Made by a program: the position numbers and the translations under genes. Shown in pieces: positions 20,936-30,737 of a stretch of 64,000 nt of DNA; positions within the stretch are counted from its first letter, which is position 1, and every line of letters begins with the position of its first letter. Under the pieces are notes generated by a model. That model was given only the letters and a program-made list of their open reading frames with translations, made no database searches and was not told where the DNA came from. Source of the DNA: Flectonema sp. DT1601. Lineage: Eukaryota > Euglenozoa > Diplonemea > Diplonemida > Diplonemidae. The stretch covers positions 310,001-374,000 of the forward strand of contig OZ025811.1 in the NCBI GenBank assembly GCA_964019425.1, read 5' to 3'.

Positions 20936-21852
20936 AAATGATCTCCTTGGTCGGTGTCGTTGCGATTACTCCCGTCGTCGATGACGAGGATTTTATAATC
21001 AAAAACGTTTTGCGGGAAAAAGACCTTCTTCGAAATACGAAGTAGGATTCCCTCCCTGATGAACATGTTTCATAACAAAATCGAAGTCGATGACCAAAAG
21101 TGTATCTCTAGCATGGCAAACTGTACGCAGCAGGAACACAGAAAGAAAACATACAAACGAAGAAGAAAGAAACGTTGTCAAGTTTGCAACAAATAAAGAA
21201 AAAGCTGAGAAAAAGCTAGAAGAACATACATACACGTGAGCTTTCTTCAGTGGAACAAACTATCTTCAGTAAACTATTGGAAATACACGTAAGCTTTGTT
21301 TGAATTAGTTAAAAGAAACAAATGAAATAAGGGAGAGGAGGGCAGGAATTCAAAGAAATAAAAGAATAACTCCACAGACGACGATAGGAATCCAATATCT
21401 TAGATAAATGTTTTGGATTATCCTTTACGTCAATAAAGAGAGAAAAGATATCACTCCCAGACAAAGCTGACTTTGTCTACGAGTAACATCTTTCGGTAGT
21501 TAGTTAGAATATGAGTTTGTTAAAAGAGAGGTTTGGAATAAAGATATAAAAACAAAAACAAGTTTCAGCCGAATTTGAAACAAAAGTACACTATCACCTG
21601 TGAAAGCTGGAAGGCATGCCACAGTCTCTATCGAAGGATGAATGATGCCTCGGCATATTACAATACTTTCTTGTTTTCCGTAATTTTGATTTTATACACA
21701 AAAGTGCAGATCAAATTGTATAAATAAGAAGAAGCTAAGCACATGTATAAAAAAGAAACAGATACTCACTGTGATAGTACGTCAGTTCAGATTTCTTCAG
21801 TGGAACATTTAAGAAAAAGAAACAAAATAAGGGAGAGGAGGGCAGGAATTCA
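20936..21852. repeat. Spacer modules M1 and M2, copy 3
   Basis: It is almost identical to 8135-9054. The match ends at GGAATTCAA, where sequence equivalent to 9985 follows directly. The intervening 930 bp of unit 2 (an M3 copy, M4 and the candidate RNA) are absent here. Confidence 0.8.
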
Positions 21853-21874
21853 ATCCTGGGCTATCCATCAACAG

Positions 21875-24800
21875 TTAGTTAGAATATGAGTTTGTTAAGA
21901 GATAGTGTACTAAATAAAAGATTAAAACATAAAAACAAGTTTCAGCCGTTATGCTGCAAAAAGAAAATAAATTAAAAAATATTGGTTGCCGTTTTTCAAC
22001 CCCAAGAACTTCAAATTTAGAATTCAAAACTTTAACATAAACAGACTCCCCAGATAAAGAAACTCCAGTAACCGCAAACTTATCATCACCAACAACAGAC
22101 ATTCCAATGGTTCTCGTAGAACTGTAAATAAAGGTCTTACATGTCGGACCTACCTTCTCAATGAATACATCAGTTCCTAATGTAATCTTATAAATCTGAC
22201 AATCAATGAGAGAAACTCCTATCGTAGAATAACAAACAACAACTCTGTTGTCACTGAGGATACCAACTTCAGAGTACAACTGTTCGTCGGCAGTGGTCAG
22301 CGCTACTGTCTTCGCGACATTCCCATCCGTCTTCACTACCGAAAGATACAATCTAGTAGTTGTTGTTCGTCTCATTGAGTTCGCAACAACAAAGTATCCG
22401 CTACTCAAGAAAGACATCGATCCATGTGTGAAAGAATTCATTCGTGGGAAAAGGCTAACCTTATTGACCCCACCTCCATTCGTATCGAACGATTCCAAAT
22501 AAAGATTATTTCCAACATTATTACCATCACGGTGTAATACATGAATAAGAGTCGTGCCTGAATCTATGGAGATCTTTGGATAGACTGCGGCGTCATTTAT
22601 CGCAACAAAGCTTGCGACAACAACCGGAGATGATAGAGTAGAGGCAGAGATTTCAAATGATATTATTTTATAAGTAAAAGAATCACCCCCGTCATGAACA
22701 ACAACATATGCTGTTGTCCCCACCACTGTCACATCATAAGTTGAACCAAGTCCGATGTTGGTTAGCTGAAGAATGTCTCTCCCGAATGATGTCCCATCTG
22801 TGTTTTCTACTTCTCCAATTAATTTTGCGACATTCGAATCATCCTGTACAATATAAAGTGACAACACTCTACCATCTGACAGAGGCTTCACTACCTGCTC
22901 AACAATCGAAGATTGGTCTGGAACTCCGTATGTTGTTACAGTGGGAACTCGACTGTATGCGGAGGAGTAAATACTCCATGAAGACCTGTCTTGCCATTTA
23001 CTAGTCCAAGAGATAATGAAATTGTCGTTGTGCAGTAATGCGATGGTAGCATCAAATTGACGTCTACGTGTGAACCTGTTAATGAGTTGATCTCCGCCAA
23101 GTGGTCTTCCCGAGGTGTCAAATCGTCTAAAGTACGCGTCTTGTGTTAGTCGTATCTCAAAACGGTTCCACGCAACAATAAATGAATCGTCTGGCAGGAT
23201 GCATATCGATGTCGGTCGGTCATTTCCAATTTCCTCGGCATTCACGCGAAAGTCACTTCCCTGTTTCACTGCACCCGCAGAATAGACAGCTCCCATCACG
23301 TTAAATAAAGTTGAAACAGTACCACTTCCCCAAATGATGATAAACTTCTTGTCACTGAAGAATGCTACTCGCGGAGATGTTTGAGATCCCTCAGTCTCGG
23401 TGTTCACTTGAAAAGCAGCAGCACTCGCAACAGGATTTGCTTGGCTCACATCAAATACCCTGGCAAAGATACCGTATCCGGAACCGTCTTCATTAAACGA
23501 TTGCCAAGCAATAATGACACTGTCGTCATCAGTGATATCAACCGACGGGTTTCTCTGAGTTAGTTGCAACGTACCGTGAACGATGATAGCATCTGATATT
23601 GCCGAACCCTCAACAACACTCATGTACACGTCCACATCATTTCCTGTTCCAAGGTTAGCTTGCCATGAAACGACATACTTGTTTCCACTTCTCGTTGTCG
23701 CAATAACAGGCCGAGCATCACCTCCACTTGCAATTGTATGTATCAAAACAGGAGAACCTATTTTGTCCCCATTGGAAGCAAACTGGAGGACGTTTATCGT
23801 GGTGCTGGAACCAACAGCTGACTGCCACGATACATAGAAATTGTTCCTGAAACAGGCAACATCCGGACGATCTTCTGGAGCGCTCGTCCCGCCACTTACT
23901 ATAAATTCCTTGTCGAAAATTGCACGTCCGGTTGTGTCATAAATTTGAGCGTATATCTGAGAAACAGCTCCAACATGTGACTCCCATACAACGACGGCTC
24001 CTCCAGAGAATCCGCAAGAAGCAGGGGACCTTTGAAATCCCCGTAGGGTGTTACTTGCAGTCTCTGGTTGCCTCTCATAACCAGCATCTACCTCAATCGG
24101 TAAGGAAACACCAATTGGATCTCCAGTGATACTTGTAGTCGCAGTTGCATAGACAATGACAACTCCCTTATCCGTCGCAATCATTGAAGGATTCGCTTGA
24201 GTTCCAACAACAAAATTATTAACCACCCGACTAGGTTCAATTTCAGCCCCAGAAGCTTCCATTCGAGTAAACATTATAGCACCGCCTTGTCTATCTTTAA
24301 CAGGAGACATATTTGATGCACAAGACACGGAAAAAGAATCATCATAAAGTGATTGTGAAAATGTGAGAGAATTCCTAAAGCAGTTCAACGATGTCCTCCA
24401 AGTGACGCTGCTGGTAATACTTCTGGAGTGAACAAGACCAAAATTTCGATCAACGATAAAAATAATTAAACTTCCTTGCGTTGGAGTAAAAATCCTAATC
24501 GACCCGGGGATTCCATCATTAAATCGAAAATCCATCGCACTTCCAATAGTAGTTCCCGTAATTGGAACATAATTCACATCTCTGGTGCCATCAAGGACGT
24601 GGGTTACGTAATAAGTTCCCCCAGCTCCACAAGCTGAGTCCCATATAAAAGGCGTCCCGGTACTCAGAACTCGAACATTAGCACCTCCAACATAAGCCGT
24701 TAAGACATAAAAAGTTACAGTTCCTTCAAGCTGAAGAAATACTTCTTCAACTGATGAAACTATCACAACCAGGGAACCTCCGCATAAAAATGAACGATGG

Positions 24801-26236
24801 TCGCTGCTGCCGGAATGCACCAAAGCAGTTTGTTCAGTACCATCCCCTGTTGTGTCCACCTCAACACTTCGAATACCTCCATCACCATAAGTTACAAAAA
24901 AAGTATTACTATGTGGCAAGCTACCTGCTATTATTGGAGCTGTTGTGGCACCGGTTCCAATAGTTTTCTTCGATTTCATGTTATTATCGTCATCGAAGAG
25001 TGCGTACATAACTGCACCTGCATTGGTTCTGTACGCAACAGCGTAACCTCCATTGTCAAGTCTACACGACGACATCGCATCCAACTCTATGTCAGTAACG
25101 AATTGAACTTCCGGAACGTGGTAGTAACTCGCAGCAATAATCGAAACAGGAACTTCCTCTGCTGTTTGTGATGGAAAGACAGCAAACCACCCATTGACTC
25201 CTAGTTGTGCCACGGATACTTTAGTTAATGTTTCTGATACCGCCAACGATGACCTGAAACCACTAGAAGATATATCACTGTAGTCATTATTATAATAAGC
25301 AAACCCAGTACTGGAAAACAGTATCGTCTGTCCCTTGTTGCTGGATCCCATACCAAGTGTTAAGTGATCAAGAACTGTTGAACGGTGCAGCATAGGAGTA
25401 CTCACATCTATGTCCTCAGTGAATAACCAGATTCTCAAAGTAGTCATAGCTGCTACGCTATCGTGAGCTGCTAATGTTATCAGAGGAGTCTCTCTTCCGT
25501 GACTCATTTTCAATGAAATTCTATCCCAGGCTCTTGTCGGAGAACCGGCAATGGTACCACTGTAGAGCTCAGCGAAACTAACACTGCTTAATACTTTATA
25601 AAACAGTTCACTGGTTCCTTCACTGAACACAACTAACAATCCCGCAGATATTTCTATCATGTCATAAAACGTTACACTTGTTCCTAAAACCGTCACAGGT
25701 GTCAAACTGTTCGCTGCCAAAGAAAACATTCTGAACGAACCTCCCGTACTGGTGAACAAGACAACAGCACCCCCTCCCGTTCTGAAACCCACAGCAGAGT
25801 GTCGCCCTGCTGTCGCACCAACAGTCGCAATTAGAACCGCACCGCCTACAGGTCTACCAGTAGAGGTATATTGCCTTCGGTACAACTCGTCGTTTTCTTG
25901 GTATGTTATTAAGAATCCTCCGTCAGATAGGGCAGCAAGCTGCTTTCTCCCTGATGCAAATACTGTTGTTGACTCTGCAGAGCTCTGGTGAACAACAATC
26001 ACGTCACCTGCTACTGTTGGATTACTGTTTTTATAAATCCTTGCTTGCAATTGATGATCAGCTGAGCTGTACCATCCAACTACAACATCACCACTTCCCA
26101 ATGTCAGGGTCTCTGCATCTCCAGGGCTTTTCCGTGAAACTTCAATCTTGGTTCCTGTTTTTTGAAACGTTATTGGGCTCGTTACCCCCATTGCACTCGC
26201 CATCAGAGCACAGATCAACATAGCTCGTCGTATCAT
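21875..26236 (-). CDS. Large secreted repeat protein, array copy 4 (swapped C-terminus)
   Basis: An intact frame of 1453 residues starts at the ATG at 26236. Signal peptide and repeats are as in copy 2. The predicted proteins differ at only about a dozen positions plus a 2-residue insertion (VEEVFLQ for LEEIQ near residue 495). Near residue 588 it has NDGIPGSIRIF, the form of copy 1, where copy 2 has NEGAPGSIRTF. The C-terminus is the same hydrophobic tail joined at the same base (about 22004), so the fusion predates duplication of these two. The tail has a Met-to-Thr change. This is the right-hand member of the array in this window. Function is unknown. Confidence 0.9.
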   Translation of the reverse strand: MIRRAMLICALMASAMGVTSPITFQKTGTKIEVSRKSPGDAETLTLGSGDVVVGWYSSADHQLQARIYKNSNPTVAGDVIVVHQSSAESTTVFASGRKQLAALSDGGFLITYQENDELYRRQYTSTGRPVGGAVLIATVGATAGRHSAVGFRTGGGAVVLFTSTGGSFRMFSLAANSLTPVTVLGTSVTFYDMIEISAGLLVVFSEGTSELFYKVLSSVSFAELYSGTIAGSPTRAWDRISLKMSHGRETPLITLAAHDSVAAMTTLRIWLFTEDIDVSTPMLHRSTVLDHLTLGMGSSNKGQTILFSSTGFAYYNNDYSDISSSGFRSSLAVSETLTKVSVAQLGVNGWFAVFPSQTAEEVPVSIIAASYYHVPEVQFVTDIELDAMSSCRLDNGGYAVAYRTNAGAVMYALFDDDNNMKSKKTIGTGATTAPIIAGSLPHSNTFFVTYGDGGIRSVEVDTTGDGTEQTALVHSGSSDHRSFLCGGSLVVIVSSVEEVFLQLEGTVTFYVLTAYVGGANVRVLSTGTPFIWDSACGAGGTYYVTHVLDGTRDVNYVPITGTTIGSAMDFRFNDGIPGSIRIFTPTQGSLIIFIVDRNFGLVHSRSITSSVTWRTSLNCFRNSLTFSQSLYDDSFSVSCASNMSPVKDRQGGAIMFTRMEASGAEIEPSRVVNNFVVGTQANPSMIATDKGVVIVYATATTSITGDPIGVSLPIEVDAGYERQPETASNTLRGFQRSPASCGFSGGAVVVWESHVGAVSQIYAQIYDTTGRAIFDKEFIVSGGTSAPEDRPDVACFRNNFYVSWQSAVGSSTTINVLQFASNGDKIGSPVLIHTIASGGDARPVIATTRSGNKYVVSWQANLGTGNDVDVYMSVVEGSAISDAIIVHGTLQLTQRNPSVDITDDDSVIIAWQSFNEDGSGYGIFARVFDVSQANPVASAAAFQVNTETEGSQTSPRVAFFSDKKFIIIWGSGTVSTLFNVMGAVYSAGAVKQGSDFRVNAEEIGNDRPTSICILPDDSFIVAWNRFEIRLTQDAYFRRFDTSGRPLGGDQLINRFTRRRQFDATIALLHNDNFIISWTSKWQDRSSWSIYSSAYSRVPTVTTYGVPDQSSIVEQVVKPLSDGRVLSLYIVQDDSNVAKLIGEVENTDGTSFGRDILQLTNIGLGSTYDVTVVGTTAYVVVHDGGDSFTYKIISFEISASTLSSPVVVASFVAINDAAVYPKISIDSGTTLIHVLHRDGNNVGNNLYLESFDTNGGGVNKVSLFPRMNSFTHGSMSFLSSGYFVVANSMRRTTTTRLYLSVVKTDGNVAKTVALTTADEQLYSEVGILSDNRVVVCYSTIGVSLIDCQIYKITLGTDVFIEKVGPTCKTFIYSSTRTIGMSVVGDDKFAVTGVSLSGESVYVKVLNSKFEVLGVEKRQPIFFNLFSFCSITAETCFYVLIFYLVHYLLTNSYSN

Positions 26237-26313
26237 TGTTTTTTGATTGTTTGTTAAGCTGACAATAATAATAATAATAATAATTAATAATAATAATTAA
26301 AAATAACAGTCAA
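26237..26313. repeat. Right boundary of array homology
   Basis: Only 75-80 bp upstream of the copy 4 start match the flanks of copies 1 and 2. This includes an ATT/AAT triplet run that is the longest of the three. Homology stops after CAGTCAATAAG. The array thus ends here, and copy 4 has lost or never had the 270 bp of conserved upstream DNA seen in the others. Confidence 0.7.
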
Positions 26314-28021
26314 TAAGTTTCTCTCCCACTGAGATCATCAAACAATATTACGAGACTGATTTTATGCAAAGAAATCGAATTGTTTGAATGAAAAACTTTT
26401 CCTCTTTTTTTGTTTTTGTTAATTATTGTTAGAATCAAGAAATCCTCACAAATCATTTTCGTTGAACGCGAGAGAATCCCGTCACATGGTGAAAGATTTT
26501 TAAAATCAATATGAATAGTTTTATTCAAAAAAAAACAACGTCGAAGAAAAAACAAAAAAAAATAAAAAATGAAGTAACCAAACAAAACTAAGTGAAGTTG
26601 CTGGATGATAAAAATGATGGCAGAGAAGAAAACTGATAAAGGAAGCAGGATGAGTGTAAAAAAGTTTTTTTAACTGCAGTAGGGCAGATGTGTTCATGCT
26701 TTGCTAAGTAGGTTAAGCAAAGTTAAGTATCTTGGTTCCGACTGCTGTCCTTCAACATTAATTAAAATAATAACATAACCAAAAAAAAAAAAAAAAAAGG
26801 AAAAAAAGGAAAGGAAGTTGGTTAACTGTACTCGTTTTTCATTATTTATTTAAGTGTACAGTTGAGGGGTTTTTAAAATGAAAGCTTCCAAAGGGCCTCG
26901 TTTGCACGAGAGAGAAATCATAAAAAAGTGAAGAGAGAGCAAACAAAATACAACCCAAACCAAAGATAGAGACACGAGTCTATCAGGCTGGATTCAAACT
27001 AGTTTATCTCTCAATTATGTACTTTGATTGACACCTTTTTTAATTAGAGGCATTTCTTTAGCACATAAGAGATTACAAATATATGTAACACAAAAAGTAT
27101 TAAGTGACAACAGAACGACAGAATCCTATCCCTTGTACACGTTACTTGACGGTAACACGATTCGATATAATTTTTAAAAAGGGGAGTTACTTGATACCAA
27201 TATTAAATGGAAAGCAACTTGAAACTGGCTAAAACGAGAATAGGGTTCGGCCAAACTAGCTGCCGTATAAGAAAATCAATAATTGGTATCTATAAAAAAT
27301 ACTAACACTCGACATCTACCTCATTCACTAAAGCTTTTCCCAACCACATGAGAGGTACAAGCAACAGCAGTCAGCGATATTTGTCAAAGTGCTCATTTCA
27401 GGATGAGAACGCTGCACAACGAATTAAAAACTGAATAACAAATAAACAGAAGAAACCGAAGAACGGAAAAAAAAGAAATCGGGCTAACTCCACACTGTTG
27501 TTTTGCTTGTGAGCAACTGGTACAAAATCCTAATTAAGGAATAGGGTAGTTACGCTACTACAATTCTCTCTCAATTGATCAAAATACAAACAAACTCAAC
27601 GTCTACCTCATTCACTAAAGCTTTTCCCAACCACATGAGAGGTACAAGCAATAGTAGTCAGCGATATTTGTCAAAGTGCTCATTTCAGGATAAGACGCTG
27701 CACAACGAAAATAAACAAAAAAAAAAAAAAAAAAAAAAAAAGACAGACATAGGCTTACCTTACTTTTTTACTAACACCTTTGCTCTGTTTGCGCAGTACG
27801 AAATCATAAAAACGGAATAGGGTTAGCTACGCTCCCAACACATGAGAAAGAACACAAACTAATACTTCGCTAAATCTTAAGTCTACCTACAGAGACGAAA
27901 ATTAGGGTGCTACGGTTTTTTTTTTACAAACTCAAAAAAAATCCTAAAATTAAAAAGTCAACAAAACAACATGTGAATACTGAACAAAAAAAAACGATAA
28001 ACATAATAAAAAACAAACAAA

Positions 28022-28057
<36 letters not shown>

Positions 28058-28168
28058 CTTATTATTTTCACAGAAACATAAACAACTAAATACAATCTAA
28101 AACGAAGCTGGAAAAAGAAAAAAGGAAAAAAAAAACGAATGCGAAAAGGGTTGATTAAGAAAAAGTTA
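26314..28168. other. Intergenic region with a duplicated 108-bp segment
   Basis: AT-rich DNA with A-runs of 17-31 nt (26781, 27720, 28024). Positions 27315-27422 and 27602-27709 are a direct repeat of about 95% identity with a 287-bp period, containing CTCATTCACTAAAGCTTTTC. The word GAATAGGGT recurs at 27238, 27540 and 27817, each followed by a GCTAC-like word. No gene is supported. Confidence 0.6.
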
Positions 28169-30328
28169 TTATTCTGGTCTCAGGGAAGTCTTGACAAGCA
28201 AGCAAGAGTGTTCAAGTTCAACTCTGTTTGCTGGATTTCGTAGTGGAACACTGCGATAGCCTCTCCTCAGTGATGGCAGTGGGATCATTGCTTCAGCGAC
28301 TTTCAAATCAGTGTGCATGACACGAAGGGTCAGAATAGCTAACTCCATGCATTTTATTGTAAAGGAAACTGTCTTATTCCAAACTGGATTAAAACCGTTA
28401 TTGTCTACCACTTCAGTTCGATGTTTCCCCCTAGACTGATCTTCTTTAGTTCCATTTATATAACAGATAACGTAAGGGTCCACTTGGTCCTTGCCGGGAG
28501 GCTTAGGAATCTGACAACCCGACTTTATGGTAATTATTAGTTTATAAGTTGGTTGAGAATAGTCATTCAGTCCTCCTTGACCTATTAAGTGGCTGGGCTT
28601 TAGAATATATCCGCAACATCCATTCGATTCAAAACGGGTTTCATTAAGACGCTGATTTGTGTCCATTGTTTGGAAGTTTAATGCAACGCATTGACAACCG
28701 ACACTCCATGCAGGACATGGATCGTAGTTTGTTGAGCCGAGTCGTTTTCCTGATGGGTAGATGCGAGTCATCATTCGTTTGTTTAGTTCAACGAATTTTG
28801 CCTGATCATTATCAATATAATGTTCGCAACTACTCTCACTTAGAGATTGAATATAATTAGGAGACGCATCCATCCCCCAGTCTCTTGGATGAGCTGCTCG
28901 TAACGTCACTAATTCTGATAATTCCAACGCAACTTTATTTGTAGTTTTTAAGTCATCTTCTCCCGCTTGATGCTCTTCATCGCTTTCACCGTCAGGCTTG
29001 CGGGAACATAATTTTCCTTTTACTAATATTCGTCTTTTTAAAGCATTCGGAGTGAATAATTCTTCAGTGTACTCTGCATCAGTGAGAAGTGCTTCACCGA
29101 ATGCTTCTCGCATATGTTCAGCCATTCTGACTTGTTGCTTTTCACAAGTATGAACTTCAAGAGATAATAGAACAGGGTATTCACTCTTGCGAAATGCGTA
29201 TTGGAAGATAGTCTCGCAAACAGCTCGGAATTTTATTCTGCTCGTGACGGTGTAGCCGTGGAATATCTCGGGATCTCCGTTTGGGCCATCCCAACAGTCT
29301 AATTCCACACATCGACATCCCTTCTCAAGCGCTTGTCGATACGCATCACAACTGCTCTTTGATTGAAATTGATTTCCAGTCAGATATGTATTATGACTCG
29401 ATGAGATAAAATATTGATTCAAAGGCCTATCCATATCATGAGTCACGTTCTCTCTATCACCAGGCTTCCACCAGCTATTCTGTTTACTAAATAGCAGAGA
29501 AGTGAACTCAGCTTGTAAAAGCCCCTTTTCCGGATCACCAAAACTTGATAATAGCCTCTCAGCTTCTTCACCATCGAGACGTTCTTCTTGTTTATTTTGA
29601 CAAAACAGCTTAAAGTCTTCCAGGGTCATGGTGCCATGCTTAGGAAAAAGAGAACTAACCTCCTCACGTTGATGTAGTAATTTATAAAAACTTTGAAATT
29701 CTTTGAAATTTAGATATCTACTTGAGTCCGTGTCTGCTTGTTTAAATTTTTCACTCAACGCTGTTTTAGTTAATTGGACGTTTAGTCGTTGCAGAAGAAC
29801 ACTAACCTCGTTCTTAGAAAGCCTTCCGTCATTATTTATATCTGCTTCCATCCACAAATCAAGCATTCTCGTTGTTTCTGGATCCTTCGTGTATCTTCTT
29901 CGTTTTTTATTAGCTAAGAAAGATATGACGTTTGTGATCTTTTTTTTCGTCTCTGCGCTTGGACATACAAGTCGTAGTACCTTGTGTTTCTTACTCTGAG
30001 GATCTAAATATATCATACAAACGCACATGTTTGCTGCGTTTGTGACGATTTCAGCTTCTCGAATCTCAACAACATTTTTCAGATATATTGTTGTTTTCCA
30101 AACAGGTTTCCTCGACGGAGTATATATTAATTTTATCATAGAGTTATCAAGATATAAAGTTTTGTGTTTAGGTTTGTTGTTAGAACCATATCTGAGAATT
30201 CGAATTCCTGCCTGCAACTCTTGCCGGGCTTCTCGAATCTCAACCGGCGGCAATATTACTTCAGGGAAGTGATGCTGATGAATTTCACCTTCGATAACAT
30301 TGCGATTCTTAAGGCAACCCACTACCAT
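28169..30328 (-). CDS. Phosphoinositide-specific phospholipase C, delta-like
   Basis: A 719-residue protein with the full delta-type layout: PH-like domain about 32-138; EF-hand region about 153-290 (loops DINNDGRLSKNE and DTDSSRYLNFKE, the second imperfect); X box 300-440; Y box about 465-582; C2 domain about 594-716. Catalytic and calcium-site residues are visible: His312 and Asn313 in SSHNTYL, Glu342 and Asp344 in VELDCWDG, His357 in FHGYT, Glu391. It should hydrolyse PIP2 to IP3 and diacylglycerol at membranes under calcium control. Length is normal for the family. A pyrimidine-rich tract ending CAG lies 8 nt upstream of the ATG. Confidence 0.95.
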   Translation of the reverse strand: MVVGCLKNRNVIEGEIHQHHFPEVILPPVEIREARQELQAGIRILRYGSNNKPKHKTLYLDNSMIKLIYTPSRKPVWKTTIYLKNVVEIREAEIVTNAANMCVCMIYLDPQSKKHKVLRLVCPSAETKKKITNVISFLANKKRRRYTKDPETTRMLDLWMEADINNDGRLSKNEVSVLLQRLNVQLTKTALSEKFKQADTDSSRYLNFKEFQSFYKLLHQREEVSSLFPKHGTMTLEDFKLFCQNKQEERLDGEEAERLLSSFGDPEKGLLQAEFTSLLFSKQNSWWKPGDRENVTHDMDRPLNQYFISSSHNTYLTGNQFQSKSSCDAYRQALEKGCRCVELDCWDGPNGDPEIFHGYTVTSRIKFRAVCETIFQYAFRKSEYPVLLSLEVHTCEKQQVRMAEHMREAFGEALLTDAEYTEELFTPNALKRRILVKGKLCSRKPDGESDEEHQAGEDDLKTTNKVALELSELVTLRAAHPRDWGMDASPNYIQSLSESSCEHYIDNDQAKFVELNKRMMTRIYPSGKRLGSTNYDPCPAWSVGCQCVALNFQTMDTNQRLNETRFESNGCCGYILKPSHLIGQGGLNDYSQPTYKLIITIKSGCQIPKPPGKDQVDPYVICYINGTKEDQSRGKHRTEVVDNNGFNPVWNKTVSFTIKCMELAILTLRVMHTDLKVAEAMIPLPSLRRGYRSVPLRNPANRVELEHSCLLVKTSLRPE

Positions 30329-30737
30329 TTGAAGAACTGAATAATGAATAGTTTATTATCAGATAGATGAATTGCTACAAACTTCCAAAATCAAAAGCAG
30401 CATTCGTTCTATTTAGAACGGCCCAGGAGTAGATTAAGTTAGCATTAACCATAGTAACGAGTTATCACAAAAAAGAAGTCAAACAAATAACGGGTTAGGG
30501 GTGAAACTTACACCGACAATGTAAAAAACAGTAACAACTTTAGGTATTAAAAGCAAAATTAATATCAAGTACTTGATTGAAAAACATTTTGTAGTTGTTA
30601 ATCAAAGAAAATTACGTTTAGAAAAAAGAAAACATAAAAGGGAAAACTATATTTTTTGTCTTATCATCAAACAAACAACGGGTTAGGAGGATAAAGTTTG
30701 TCAGTCTAGCCCTTATCGATATTAATTACTTTTATTA
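30329..30737. other. Intergenic region with dispersed repeat
   Basis: It contains a segment at about 30511-30630 (AATGTAAAAAACAGTAACAAC, later TGTAGTTGTTAATCA and ATTACGTTTAGAAAA) that recurs twice near 41002-41195. The sequence GGGTTAGG appears at about 30491 and 30680. No gene is seen. Confidence 0.5.

Noticed and set aside
26980-27060. tRNA gene on the minus strand (GGATTCAAACTAG resembles a T-loop)
   Set aside because: The T-stem does not pair and there is no acceptor stem or A box; no convincing tRNA was found anywhere in the window.
30480-30700. Telomere-like GGGTTAGG words
   Set aside because: Only isolated single occurrences, not tandem repeats.
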